Shown in pieces: positions 24,191-36,131 of a DNA stretch of 64,000 nucleotides. The stretch is from Cladopsammia gracilis (lineage: Eukaryota > Cnidaria > Anthozoa > Scleractinia > Dendrophylliidae), in assembly GCA_022457155.1 (NCBI GenBank), contig JAJGOT010000416.1:62001-126000 (forward strand), read 5' to 3'. Position 1 is the stretch's first letter. Each line of letters starts with the position of its first letter. The translations under genes and the position numbers were made by a program. A model generated the notes under the pieces. The model saw only the letters and a list, made by a program, of their open reading frames with translations, was not told where the DNA came from and did not search any database.

Positions 24191-24326
24191 AATCCGGCAG
24201 CCTAAACGTAAAATCTACCCCGATATCAGCAATGTCGAAAGCGTCATGCGTGGTGATAAATAAAGAATGATGGTCATGAAGTGTTAAGCTCGGTAATATC
24301 GCATGCATGGCGCCGTCTTAGTTCCC

Positions 24327-24353
24327 TATATATATATATATATATATATATAT
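24327..24353. repeat. (TA)n microsatellite
   Basis: A TA run directly next to the truncated end of an EGF pseudo-exon. Confidence 0.85.
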
Positions 24354-24357
24354 CTAA

Positions 24358-24455
24358 TGGATCCAACAAACAAGCAGAAGCATACGTTACTGTGGTATTA
24401 GTGTACTTATCATTGACGTCAGAGCTGTGTGAGTTGTTAGAACACTCGTCGCTAT
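24358..24455 (-). pseudogene. Degenerate EGF exon with lost cysteines
   Basis: Starts after a 'cttag' acceptor. It encodes 'DSDECSNNSHSSDVND' and then a diverged segment. Cysteines expected in 'SHSC', 'AVC' and the CxC motif are Ser, Tyr and Ser/Ala. The exon runs into the TA repeat before its end and has no donor. It is a dead relative of the exon at 24629. Confidence 0.7.
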
Positions 24456-24628
24456 CTAAGCGCATACAATAACAGTTAGTGAGAGCATTATATAATTACA
24501 TTAGACACTATGATATCCTGGTAAGTATGATAAACTCTTTGGAGCTGGCATTTTATCAGTTATTTACGCCATTTTATTGCAAGAAAATGCATCGCTATTA
24601 CAAGGCATGATAACAAAAAACAGCTTAC

Positions 24629-24751
24629 CAGTGCATGTCTTTCCATCGCCTAAATATCCAGCTTTACAAGCACAAGCATACGATCCTGGGGTATTAGTAC
24701 ACACAGCATTAACGTCACAGCTGTGTGCGTTGGTAGAACACTTGTCGATAT
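24629..24751 (-). CDS. Calcium-binding EGF exon, gene assignment open
   Basis: A 123 nt symmetric phase-1 exon with donor 'ctg|gtaagc'. It encodes one EGF repeat starting DIDKC and ending 'GYLGDGKTC', with all six cysteines. The acceptor tract (..ggtctgag) is poor. It may be the 3' continuation of the collagen/Ig gene upstream (same strand, same phase) or a leftover of a separate EGF gene cut by the repeat block. Confidence 0.55.
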
Positions 24752-25406
24752 CTCAGACCATGATATATAAGAGTGCGACGTTAAGTATATTGTATATTTT
24801 TGTGTTTTTTTCTTTAATTTGATTTTGTATTTTTTGTATATTTTTGTGTATGTTTTGCTGCTAATCAGACGCTGTCTTAATTCCCTGTCCGTAGTACAGG
24901 ATATGGCCCCAACCTACATACATCTCGCGTACTTAGTGTCGTTAATAAACACTCACATCCGTGCATAGTCCTTTTGGTCTTCTGAGAACCCATCCTCCTA
25001 ATTTTACCTTCTACATTATTTGAAAGACTGTATAATATGTCCATGCCCCAAAAAAGGTCAACAAGGTGTCATAATATCGCATTTCTTATCTCTAGTGCAG
25101 GACATGATCCATTACACAAGCACAAGCTTAGGATCTCGGTGTATTATTGCACACTTTGTCAACGGAAATTTCCCTTTTTAATCCGTGAATACGCACATGC
25201 CTAATGCACGGGTTATCGGTAACGGAGACAGAAATGCAAATGAGCACTCACTCGCTCCTTCCATCAGCTGTAAACTTAGCGACGTAATGCTTTATAACTA
25301 AATGCGTTTCGTAAAAACAACAGCATGAATCCAGCGATAACAATAACTAATTTGTTGTAAACGAATATAAACAACAATAAGCTTAAAGATGTTTCGCATT
25401 GCCACA

Positions 25407-25578
25407 TTAAAGGCCCATGTTCACCCAATCTGCTTTGCGCGCTTGTGTTTTTGCTTTGAAACGGTTCAATTGTTCAATGTAGCATTATGATTGGCTGGCA
25501 CGTCGATTTTTCGATTTTCCGTCTGTGCGAAAATCAGCCCGGGCGCGCAAAGCAGATTGGGTGAACATGGACCTTTAA
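25407..25578. mobile_element. ~165 bp MITE with TTAA target duplication
   Basis: Inverted ends 'aggcccatgttcacccaatc' and its near-complement ending at 25574. TTAA stands on both sides (25407-25410 and 25575-25578). TTAA duplication fits piggyBac-type mobilisation. Confidence 0.75.
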
Positions 25579-25673
25579 AATCGATCTAAAGTATTTATCA
25601 ACCAAGACACGCGTTTTGATGCGTATCTACCTTGAAGTAATTAAATTTATCCTGTTTTAATTCGGTGATCACG

Positions 25674-25742
25674 ATGGCCGAGTGGATTAGCGCGCGGAAT
25701 GATAGCCGGAAGGCCCGAGATTCAAGTCTCGCTTGGGACCTT
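25674..25742 (+). tRNA. tRNA-derived sequence (SINE head or tRNA pseudogene)
   Basis: A good A box 'tggccgagtgg' at about 25675 and a degenerate B box 'gattcaagtct' near 25729. The acceptor and anticodon stems do not pair, so it is not a working tRNA. A T/C-rich tract follows, as in a SINE. Confidence 0.4.
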
Positions 25743-25764
25743 TTTTCCTTCTTCTTCTTAAGTT

Positions 25765-25945
25765 CTTTCTTCTTCGGACTGAACATTATGAAAGTAATGT
25801 ACTGTATTTTTCTTTTTGCGTTTGTCAAAAATCCTTACGTTTAATTTAAAAAAAATATTGAACTGTGTCATTGTAAAAACATAAGCTTACCGCAATATTG
25901 CCTTAAGCGTTAGCATTTCTTATTCACGGGTTGGCTCTTTAAGGA
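25765..25945 (+). repeat. Dispersed repeat, inverted partner at 31793-31975
   Basis: Shares 'cttacgtttaattt', 'gcaatattgc' and 'tattcacgggttggctc' segments with 31793-31975 in the opposite orientation. The two copies lie 6 kb apart, one on each side of the collagen/Ig gene. Confidence 0.65.
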
Positions 25946-26472
25946 GCCTTTGAGCCTGTCGATTCTCTTGTAGTTTACATTGTAATTGGGGCTTTGGTTT
26001 CGCGCGCTAGGGTGGACGACGTCCCCTACTCATGACTGTTTCCTATCTTTTCCCAAACGATTAAAATACGGTACTAATGAAATTATATAATTTTCAAAAA
26101 TTAAGCGACGTTTTTTAATGTGAACATGTTTCGGATGAAACTTCATCCAACTTCAGCACGAGTAAAAGAACCCGCTAGTCGGTGTGATAAAAGTGCAAGA
26201 GGATACAAAGGTGTGGAAAATATAGCTAATAACAGCGTGATAAAAAATGTGGAACATATAACTAACTACAATTTGACAAGAAATATAGATAATATAACTA
26301 ATTACGGCGTGGCTAGTAAAGAAATGGAACAGAAAATAAATATTGAGTAACAGAATTAAATGGCAGTCAAAGATTGACATGAACAATTTTTCTTTTGAAA
26401 GAAGGTTTTTTCCCGAAGATGTAGCGCCTCCTTTGATTTTAGAATTATATAATAAATAAGTGATTGACCTAC

Positions 26473-29400
26473 CTACTTTCAAAATTGTCCTTGCCTCAAT
26501 TTTATAGAACAACAGTTTAGCTTCACAGATATAAACCCCAGAATCTGATTTCTTCAAAGCAAAAATCGTCAACGTTCCATTGTGTACTTTCATTCGTCTC
26601 TCCTCCCACGCTCCCCCGATGCGTTTCCATGAAATTGAAGCTTGGCCAGTAGCAAAGCAGTCTAAAGACAAGTTTCTACCAGCCACCTCAAGAGTGCTGC
26701 TTACAGGTTTTGTAATGAACTTCGGAGGGGACCAAACAACCAAAGTTGTAGCAGAAGACGCCTGTCCCAAATGATTCCTGGCTGTGCATTCATAAGAACC
26801 TGAATCATTTGTCACTGCTGCGCGAAATGTCAAGGTTCCCTTGTTGTATACGGCTCTGTTCGTTGGCATCACACCTGTCAACTTTGTCCATGTTACAGCA
26901 GGTGTGGGAAATCCCGTTATGCGACATTTAGGTAGCGTGATATCGTGTCCAATTTTAGCATGGATGGCACCTGGAGCGAGTTGAACTCGTGGCGGAGCTA
27001 TGTTTAATAAAACATATGTCATCACTGGAAAAGCATTAAATGCATAAGCAACAGGACAAGCAGGATGCAAAACTTTTAAGGCATACCTTAAACTGAAAAG
27101 CTCGAGAAATACAACTGTCTAAGAAACATATATATTTATTTAAAAGATACCTAAAATAAAGCACAAATATTAAATAAAACAAGTGTTAACATTGATGGGC
27201 TCCTGGTGTTAAATATGACACGCAAAATTAATGGAAGTCTAAATTTACCTTCCACAATCAAAACGACAGAATTGTTTGCTGAGCCAAGCAAATTTCTTCC
27301 AACACAGATATATTTTCCCGCATCCGCAAGAGTCACGCGATGCAACACTAACTTCCCGTCTGGTTCGTACTGGTAACGGTCTGTCCAGCTTAAGGCATTC
27401 GGCCGAGACCATGTGACTAACGGTAGTGGGTTTCCGGTTGCAGAACACTGGAACACGGCATTCTGGTTTTCTCTGACAGTTTGATTCATGGGTGAGATCA
27501 CGACCGTTGGGGTTGAAATTGATTCTCCGGGTTCTCCCTTTGCACCGGGCAATCCCCTGGGACCCGGCTCTCCCTTTTCACCCTGTCTTCCCTTTTCACC
27601 AGGTGGTCCGGTGACTCCCTGCTTTCCGTGTGGCCCTGGGTATCCTGTGTCACCGCGTACGCCTTTTCTTCCCGTGACTCCACGCGGGCCTTTTCTACCA
27701 CGTGACCCTTTAGGACCTTGTATTCCTGGTGGACCTGACACACATATGTTTTTCTTGGAAGAACAGAATGTCTCAGGTGTCAGTGAATTCAAAGTCACTC
27801 CTGACTGTATCTATAGTAATCGTTTGATCTTCTAGATTACTGCCAGCAAAACGACGTTCTCTCGACCTTTGGATAAAAACTGCAGAAAGAATAACACAAA
27901 CACCGTAAATTCCACAATAGAACCAGCGGGTTATGTTCCCTATATTCTGTCTTTTTCAGTGCAACGATTACCTTTCTGAAGTGGGACCGTTTAGATGAAA
28001 TGTATGGAGCAGCTGTTTGCTATGGCACTGATTATTATGGCTGAACAGCTAGTATGTAATTGGTTTCGGCCATGATTTGTTTGCTGTATTTTATCAACAC
28101 ACTCAAAATAATAAGTTAGAACCACCTTGTACAGTATGATAAACAACACTTCAGAAAAGTACTGCTCAGTGGCTTCCAGTCATCTTTAGAATTTTATCCA
28201 CAGGCTCAAAAGTTAGAACCACTTCGCTCGTCATAATAAACAGTACCACAGGAAAGTACTGCCTAGTAGTTTTCATTTGAGTAGTCACACTTTAGGATTT
28301 TATCTACAGACTCAAAAGTTAGAACCACTTCGCACGGCATAATAAACTGTAGCACAGGAAAGTTCTGCCCAGTAGTTTTCACTTGAGTGGTCACTGACTT
28401 TAGGATTTTATCTACAGACTCAAAAGTAAGAACCACTTTGTACGGCATAATAAACCACACCACGAGAAATTACTGCTTCGTCTGCTTTCAGTCAGTCACA
28501 CTTCAGGATTTTATCCACGGACTCAAATGTTTCAACCACCTAATGTCCAGCATAATAAACAGTACCACAGGAAAGTACTGCTCAATAGCTTTCATTTATA
28601 AATGATCAAACCTTAGGATTTCAAGTTATCTACAGACTCAAACGTTAGAACAACCTTGTACAACATAATAACATAAAACCAAATGGAAGTACTACTCTAA
28701 ACTGTCATGTGAATACTCGGAAACTTTAGAACGGTCATTACTCTTTTTTCCGAAAAAAAGTATAAATAAATATTTTATCGGAGAAGCCTAATCATATGTT
28801 TAGTGGTAGTGGAATGTGTGGTTTAAAAGTATAAAGCCAAACTGTAGGAACCCGTCAGAAAAAGGTGATGAAAAATATGCGTAATACTTAATTGCTGAGA
28901 AATAAAAACTTTTTTAGTAATGCATGTTTGATAAAAGTGCTATGTAATTTAGATCTCTGACCTTCTATTTCCTGCTGAAGATTTGAGACACTCCAGGAAA
29001 CCCTAAAAAGTATCACGAACCGCTAAATACAGCTTAAGTACGAATCCTTGTTTATCGTTGAGATTCGGGAAAAATACAGTCTGCTCAATTTGACTTTTTG
29101 TCGGCTCCCGTAGCCGAATGATCGGCAACCTAGTGTATATTTTTACAATTCATAAATTGCATCCATTCGTACACATGCGGCGACCAAAATAAAGATATCT
29201 ATTAGAATCTATTACAGAGATGAACCTTAGGAATATGATCTTTGTAACGCTGTACAAGTAAAGTTTATGCTTTTGGATAAACCTAATGTGGGTATTCAAA
29301 TAAAAATCATCCAGCCGAGTACAAAGGTGGTTCTGACGTAACTTGATAGCAGGAGAACAGTATCCATATTCTAGCTATTGATATGATGAACAGCATTATT

Positions 29401-30063
29401 TTTCTTCGATCAATTATGTCGAGTTGTTTACCACGTACAAATTTAGTCTGTTTAATTCACATACTGGGGAAGCGAGAGGGAGTTAGGTGGGTGCTCGTGC
29501 GTGCAGCGTATTTACTACGCCAGCCACACTCCAGTTACTCCAGCATTATTAGTTCACTGTGTGATTGTTCTGTTGATCGATGGAAAGGATGCATGGTTCT
29601 AACTTTGAAGTCTGCGGAATAATTAAATCCAGAAATCCCGGCCAGAAATGTGCTGTCTAGTCAAGAAAGAAAGCCTTCAAACACATTTTCAACCTAAGAT
29701 TTTACCTGTTTCGAACCAATCATGCATTGAGAACAAAATAACGGGTATGCCAACCTATATATTGAATTCGAGTATTATGAAACGCTTACCTTTTTTCGCA
29801 TCTTTCCCGGGTTCTTCATCCTTGTAATGAAAATGGCCTACCGTTCTGGCGTGTTTATTTACTGCATTGCTAGAAAGATCCACCTTCGAGGTTTGTATCT
29901 CTACCACGAGGTCTTCAACAACACCAACTCGCTGGTTTATTATCTCAACGCGAACCAAGGCAGTAATGCAAATTGCTAGCGAAACAATCGAAACAGTATT
30001 AACGAACTTTGATGAAGGTGCGTCGAATTCTCGAGAAACTGATTGTTCTCGTTTCTCGGCCAT
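26473..30063 (-). CDS. Type II membrane protein with collagen and three Ig domains (colmedin-like)
   Basis: Exon 1 (29790-30063) starts [14 protein letters not shown]. It encodes a ~22 residue cytoplasmic part, a transmembrane segment at about residues 23-39 and a juxtamembrane stalk, so the C-terminus is outside. Exon 2 (27249-27734) encodes 24 uninterrupted Gly-X-Y triplets fused to a first Ig domain ('[18 protein letters not shown]', '[11 protein letters not shown]'). Exon 3 (26473-26997, or from 27024 with another acceptor) encodes two more Ig domains ('[11 protein letters not shown]', '[12 protein letters not shown]') and ends phase 1 at a GTAGGT donor. All junctions are phase 1. Membrane anchor, collagen stub and Ig match cnidarian colmedin/gliomedin-like proteins. 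Those carry an olfactomedin domain, which I do not see; the next same-phase exon leftward is an EGF exon. The 3' end is unknown. Confidence 0.8.
28085..28720. repeat. ~105 bp minisatellite, about six copies
   Basis: Units contain 'aggattttatctacagactc', 'gttagaaccac' and 'caggaaagtactgc'. They are about 80-90% alike by eye and lie in the large first intron of the collagen/Ig gene. Confidence 0.85.
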
Positions 30064-30706
30064 CACAAAACGGAGGTTTAATTGTCCGCGCAGTAATATA
30101 TTTTCGGTGAAAAGACGAGCTAATTATGAGGCAGGGTGTAATGCGACTCTTTGTTGAAACTTGTCCAAATGCCTATCATAGCGCAAATAGGGAGCATTAC
30201 GAATCAAGGTCGTATGTCATGTTAAAAATAATCGGTTTTACTTATCTATGTCGTATGTTATGTTATCGTATGTTATGTAGTTTGTTGTAATATAATAATT
30301 GTCAGAAATGTCAATTATTGCCTATTTTGATTGCTTTAGCAACAGGGACAAGGCGGTGAGAGATCATAGACTTAAGCTAAGCTTTTGCCAGGAGAATGGG
30401 GTGACCCAATGACTCTTGCACCGTACAGTGAAATTGTGGCCAGTAAAATTGGCTTTTTATATTGTTGGGGCACTGATCTGATAAGCAGGATAAATCCCCA
30501 GCGCTGAAAAAGGAGTATGGCCACTACCCCCTCCCCTGGATGGGATGCTAGTCCATTGCAGCCGGTTACCTCCAGAAATGATTATGTTGCAAATATCCTT
30601 TAGTACACCAGTAGGTGGAGAGAGTCATTGTAGAGCCAATATTCTTGTTTAAGGAAAAAGTATGATGGCAGAGACCAGGCAGGCACCGCGCAGCAAGTTT
30701 TCGAGT

Positions 30707-30740
<34 letters not shown>

Positions 30741-31046
30741 CTAAAGAAGAATGCGTGAAGGAATTTTTTTTTTTTTTGTGGGCGGGGGGAGAGGCATGCT
30801 TGTGGATTTCTATTCAATTTCTCTAAAGTGACGGGGAATACTATTATAACGATAAAACTATTGATTTTTTTCCACATCTTCAGTGATGTTGCTATCGGGT
30901 CTGAAAATTCACCATCACTAAATTGAAATATCATAGATTGTTATGTTATACTACTGATATCAACCTTTAATTACTATAAATAAGCCAGAAATCGGCCAAC
31001 GATTTTGCTTGAGCTGCCTTGAACTCAACGCTGTATAATTACTCAG

Positions 31047-31192
31047 CAATTATTGCACGAGGCTGAGTATGATATGAAGAGTTATGCAGATCGAGGGGGT
31101 TATTCGCCAAAGCCGAAGGCTTGAGCCCGGTGGATAACACCCTCCGAGATCTGTATATCTTCATATCATACGAAAGCCGAGTTCAATAATTG
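31047..31192. mobile_element. Short inverted-repeat MITE
   Basis: 'aattattgcacgaggctgag'-type left end and 'gccgagttcaataattg' right end are inverted copies. An inner inverted pair 'gatatgaaga'/'tcttcatatc' and a central 'agccgaaggct' complete a hairpin of about 146 bp. Confidence 0.65.
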
Positions 31193-31792
31193 TTTAATTA
31201 TTCATTCAAAATATTTACACGGCAAAACAAAGCGGTAACTGAAAATAATTTAGTAAATGATATTAAAGTTACAAAACAACAACGCGTTTTCCTGAGAGGT
31301 CCGCAGGAAAAAGAAGCCATTTAAAAGACGTTTACCTCTGCTAGGTTAGAAGCGAAAACATATTTTACAATTGTAACGACTAATGCTTCATTCTGTCTAT
31401 TTATCTGCGCGTTTGTCTTTGCCAGTAACTCTGGTCACTTTTGAATTAACGATTTTTTATAATTTTTCACTCCGTTACTTTTGTTAAATTATTATTTTTT
31501 TTAAATTTATTTTTATCCTTGCGAAAAAGTGGGGGATCTAAAGCGGGCTTTAGTAATTATACACGTGCTTACACGAAAATGAAGTTTTTTCCCTAATTTT
31601 ATAACATCAGCAAAGCAAAAATAACCAAAAATAACAGGAGTTTTTTTTTCCCGTTTTCTTTGGTGATGATTTTCTGAAACTTCGCAAAGTTTAAGATACT
31701 AACGCTATCTTTCGCATACTTTTTTTACATATGTCAGAGCAATTAAGTTCAATTTTTAAATGTACGGGATTGCGTGATATTAGGATCAAAAG

Positions 31793-31975
31793 CTCCTAAG
31801 AGCCAACCCGTGAATAAGAAATGCTACGAAGGCGTAACGCAATATTGCGGTTATTAAAGCTTATGTTTTCACACTGACACGGTTCGATATTTTTTAAAAT
31901 TAAACGTAAGGATTTTTGACGAACGCAAACAAACAAAAAACAGTACATCACTTTCATAATGTCTAGTCCGAAACG
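31793..31975 (-). repeat. Dispersed repeat, inverted partner of 25765-25945
   Basis: Begins 'agccaacccgtgaataagaa' and carries 'gcaatattgc' and 'aaacgtaaggatttttgac', the complement of the other copy. It ends with 'ctagtccgaaacgg'. Confidence 0.65.
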
Positions 31976-32045
31976 GCACTAAGCCGAAACGTCAAACCAC
32001 TCGACCATACCGGAACACATACCCAATTACGACTAAATTTTAATA

Positions 32046-32140
32046 CAGTGAAATCTGTATTGAGCGGACACCCGCGAGATCCTCGCTAGTGTCCACTTAA
32101 TAGAGGGGTCCGCTGAATACAGGCTCATTTTAGAGTAAAT
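32046..32140. mobile_element. Tc1/mariner-pogo-type terminus relic
   Basis: 'cagtgaaatctgtattgagc' after TA, then 'gtgtccacttaatagaggggtccg'. This resembles the 'gtgtccgcttaatagagg' ends seen on many invertebrate pogo-like elements (recalled). The other end was not found. Confidence 0.45.
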
Positions 32141-32645
32141 ATGGAAAGAAAATTGCAGCTGGTGTCCGATTAACCCTCGGACGTACACACAAACGTTTGA
32201 AATGCAAGGCGTACAACGGAAATTAATGGCAGGTTTAATGGCCAATATTTCGACTAGTAGAACTAGTCTTCTACAGGGCCAGCGTAGGAGAGAAAATAAT
32301 ATACAACGGCTCTTAAATTTGAATTTAGATAACAAGTACATGATTGGCTAATATAAGATTACATGAAAAATATCTAACTAAGTTGTAACAAGATATAATG
32401 ACGTATATATTGTAGGCACAAAACAATGGCTAGTAAATCTGATAATAAAAATAAAGCATATCATAGTTATCGTAATTACAATCTACTTCAATGTTCATCA
32501 CGTCTGTTTATGCCATTAGGTGTTAGTGTTAATGAGAGACAGAGAGGGCATTCTTTTGCATTTTTCACTACTTTTTTTCTGCATACATTTGTAGAGTTTG
32601 AAAGTTGTTTGCCTCGTGTTAGCGGTCATTCGTTATAGTTGATGC

Positions 32646-32860
32646 ATGATGGCGGAGATCAAGGATGGCGGAGCGAGTCGTTTTTGCGCCGTATCTCTTA
32701 AGGACTGGCTTGTGAAGTTTGTCATGGAAGTAGCTAAAGATTCGAGTGAAAGGTATCCACCCAGAACTGTGTACGGGATAGTTTGTGGTCTGAAGCGTCA
32801 TTTGAAAGACAAAAATGGCGTCGACGCATTGAATCCACTTGATGCTCAGGATAAATGGTA
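32646..32860 (+). pseudogene. N-terminal fragment of a DUF3504/Crypton-type tyrosine recombinase
   Basis: The frame from the ATG at 32646 contains 'SLKDWLVKFVMEVAKDSSER' followed by YPPRTVYGIVCGLKRHL, then DKNGVDALNPLD. The 'W-L..F..E......YPP.T.Y.I..GL.R.L' pattern is typical of the DNA-binding part of DUF3504 proteins (ZMYM2, QRICH1, KCTD1 and Crypton transposons). No catalytic part follows; the frame ends at 32921 in unrelated sequence. Either a dead Crypton fragment or one exon of a gene I cannot complete. Confidence 0.55.
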
Positions 32861-33522
32861 TGGGAAATTAAACAAAGTTTTGTTTGCTTGTTTGGTATTA
32901 TTTCTTTCGAGAATATTTTAAATTATTATTAAAGTAACATGCTCTTCTTGTTTGATTAATTAGGTTTGGGATCTTTCGACGTGCTTTTAGATGATGTTAC
33001 ACTGGACGGTTCCCGCAACGACGATTTTTAGCGCAACATGGGTGCGCGGACAATTTTCTTCACAATTTTTGCGTTGCAAAGTTTTTAAATCAGCTTCAAA
33101 AACTTGCAACGCAAAAACACGAATTTACTCAAGTTGTTTCGTGTAACATACCTGTCGTTAATTTTGTTGCGCTAAAAATCATTTGGCGATATGAGATGGG
33201 CGATCCCAAAATACGCGGGCTCAATCCTAGATAGAACCCTGCTTTACACTTTAACTTTGTCCCTCAACCGTCGACCCTTGACCAAACCCAGATTCACCTT
33301 CCAGTGGACTACATAAATAGTAATTTATATACCAGTAATAAGCAATAATAATCACAGATTAAAAGAGTGAAGGAGAGCGAGGCCAGGAGTAGGTACCAGT
33401 TTCCAGGGGCGGGCTAATTTGGCGCGGTTCAAGAAAACTGCTCAAAAACAGTCTGCCTTTATGACATTAGAAAGCGTTCTCTTATCGTCAAACAGAAATA
33501 AATAAAAAAGGCAATATCTTAC

Positions 33523-33716
33523 TCAGTATTGAAGATTTAAAAATTCGGAAAATGCCTTTTCCCTCCTAGACAATACTTGCAATGCCGTGAGCAGTGCCAG
33601 CACTTTGCGGACCATCTGGTTTTTACCCGGTCTTCCTCCTCTGAGAACGTCTCCTTTGTCAACGAGAATGGATTGCACGACCGGTCTACCCTCTCTGATG
33701 ACCCCCGAACATAATA
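33523..33716 (-). CDS. Possible exon of unknown gene
   Basis: After an acceptor-like 'tatttgcag', a frame of about 64 codons is open to a TGA that overlaps a donor-like 'gagtaaga'. It contains 'GKNQMVRKVLALLTALQVLS', a hydrophobic stretch after basic residues. No family is recognised and no partner exon was found. Confidence 0.15.
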
Positions 33717-33964
33717 CTGCAAATATTTATATTCGTTCTTTTTTTTAGTTTGTTCCTTTTGTCCCTAATATTAAGCCTTGTAATAGTTATGTGAATTTTG
33801 TTCCTTCCTCAATTAGAGGGTAATCACTAGTGGCCAACTCGAAAGCTTTCGCTTCTTTGGTCACTGCACACTTTTCCCTTGGAATACTTTACTGTAATGA
33901 AATAAGTATGAATAAAAAAAATGAAAAAAAAATGAAGTAAGAAGATCTAACACGCACACTTACA

Positions 33965-34235
33965 GTTGGTCTCTATCGCGCTCCACTCACTCATTTTACT
34001 GAACTCTCTATAAGAACTGACCTCTCTATCAGACAGACACTTAAAGGTTATCTCTACCGCACTTCAGTCACTCAGTGAATTTACTGTAACTGAACTCTCT
34101 ATAAGATGGACACTTCCCTAAGTAGTTAACGTTGGTCTCTATTGCACTTCAGTCAGTAATTTCACTGTTATTTAACTCTCGCTAAAAGGGAAACTTCTTT
34201 AAGATGGACAGCTGATTCAGGTCACGAAGCTGATT
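33965..34235. repeat. ~82 bp tandem repeat, three degenerate copies
   Basis: Each copy has 'ttggtctct', 'cacttcagtca' and 'aactctctataag'. The 'ctctataagatggacactt' part is reminiscent of pogo-like subterminal repeats. Confidence 0.55.
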
Positions 34236-34239
34236 TGTC

Positions 34240-36131
34240 CGTCTTGTATCTGCCTACATAGCTCTTACTCTTGTACTACGTCATTTGCTAGTTGCAACCG
34301 CGGATGCAAGAAAACTGGACTGATCAAACATAATGATAATTTCTGTCTTGTCAACAAATATCAAATAATTTTTTTTGCGGTATTTCCCAAATAATAGTTC
34401 TATTAAATTTTTGTGTCATTACCACCCGAGTCCTGCTCATTCAATTTTATACAATACTATCGTCACTTATGTGTACTCTCTTTTTTCGTACACTGTTAAA
34501 AGACAATTGATTATATTACCTTTAATGGTGACGGGAAATCGAGCTGATCACGTAGAAGGAAGTGATTTAATCCGGTTAAGCAATCATGGAAACTGCTGAA
34601 ATGCTGAAGGGAATATTTATACAAAGCAAATAACAAGGAAACTACACATAACCCCAGACTAAAGGGCAACCTGGATCATGTTATGTTACAGTCATTCCGC
34701 AAGTCTTTCGTACTTGCCGTCCGCTATATTATTATTTTTTTTTTGTGATTTAATTTGTTTTCTTTTCTGAAACGTGACTTCGTTTGAGATTCGAACCGTA
34801 TTTGAATCGCCGATAGAATTTCGTCTTCCTTCATTGTGGACTGCACATGTGCCTCACTCCCTACTGTTTTTCTCAAAATTTTCTACGTGCTACTGGAGAG
34901 AAGGATACTAGGTTATTTCTCCTTGACGTGCTACGTGTTTAAGTAACACAGGAAGACTTAGAAGATTAGGTATTTCCCTTTGACGAATCTAATTAGTTAC
35001 AACTAAACATCTGTATAGCTACGCCAGATCTGCGGGATTGTGTTGGAAGGACCTTCAAATTCGTACTATACTCGATGGTTACTCATTCTTAGGTAAGTTC
35101 TTCCAGTCAGTACGATTAATGCTAAGATACCCGGTGACTTAATTATAACTGGCTCGATCTACTTCGTCAATTGTCCATGTTTGTTTTTTTTAAATTAACT
35201 AGAAAGCTTATTGTTTAGAAATTAAAACAAAGACTGAATGCACTCGAGAAAATTTACCTTGTCTGAAAAAGCCTGGATTAAATACATGAATATGTTGCTT
35301 TGAGAAACTGTTTTCCAGCTGTCATGTTCGACCTGCCAACAGAAAGGAAGTATTAAATAAGAACTTTTTATGCTACTGAATGTTTGTAGTTAACTAAGCG
35401 ATCTTTTGAGATTCAAAAGATCGCTTGACTGATCATTGCTTATTCAGTTCCTAAATAACGATAAATGCGGCCGATCTTTAAATTCTTCTCTTGACAGTTT
35501 GGTTGAATAGAAAGGCTAAATCATGACAATTTAGATAAAGAGCATCATAAAAAATAAGAACGGGCAAATTCCGAGCCAAAAATAAAATAAATAATAAAAT
35601 ATGCGCGCATAAATTTGCATGCACAAAAAAAAAAAAAAGAAAAACGAAGGACATTTTTCAACTCTCCACTTTGCGCATGAGTAATGACGAAAGAAATAAA
35701 GCGAGCATTTTGAATGCTTTCCAATTATATGCCAACAAAAATGTATTGATACTTATAAGTGGATATAAGATGTTTATCAATACCATTGGATTAAACAGCT
35801 TCCTAAAGGGCAAGGCATTGAGCGGGGGGGAAGGGAGTGAGAGAAAAGGGGCCTGAGGGTGTTCAAATACGCTCTGAATTCTTTCCATTTTTACTTATTA
35901 TTTTCTGTTTATTGATAATAATTTAACCTCACTTCTGCACTCGTCTCTCCTACGCACTGCTCCCCTTTTCCCATGACCTTAGCTTTAGCCATATGATAAA
36001 TCATGTCCATTTTAGGTAATTCAGTGCTTCACCGGCCATTTGACTTTCCACGAAGATACAACTGATACCATCACGTACAGATAATCTATAAACCACCTTC
36101 AAAGGTAAGCGTCTCTTTCAGTTAAAGCAAG
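34240..36131. other. Region upstream of the lectin gene, no gene seen
   Basis: AT-rich DNA without a supportable exon. The 150 bp before the lectin ATG should hold its promoter or first non-coding exon; no clear TATA box or initiator can be named. Confidence 0.4.

Larger units (their letters stand above)
24752..26472. other. Gene-poor stretch with small repeats
   Basis: No convincing exon. It holds the MITE at 25407-25578, the tRNA-like sequence near 25674 and the repeat half at 25765-25945. Around 26200-26330 there is a degenerate ~60 bp repeat with 'aacatataactaactac'. Confidence 0.4.
30064..32040. other. Upstream region of the collagen/Ig gene, repeats only
   Basis: The first few hundred bases should hold the promoter of the minus-strand gene; no clear TATA box is visible. 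A poly-G tract lies at 30707-30740. At 30475-30610 there is a segment ('gatgggatgctagtccattgcag') that resembles a dispersed animal repeat, from memory. The rest is AT-rich with no exon that I can support. Confidence 0.4.

Noticed and set aside
26153..27070. Single 305-residue minus-strand frame as one uninterrupted coding region
   Set aside because: The Ig part is real, but the frame reads through a GTAGGT donor at 26472 into low-complexity intron sequence; the exon ends at 26473.
27488..27835. Proline/glycine-rich plus-strand frame
   Set aside because: Antisense of the collagen exon on the minus strand; Gly-X-Y codons give Pro-rich antisense frames.
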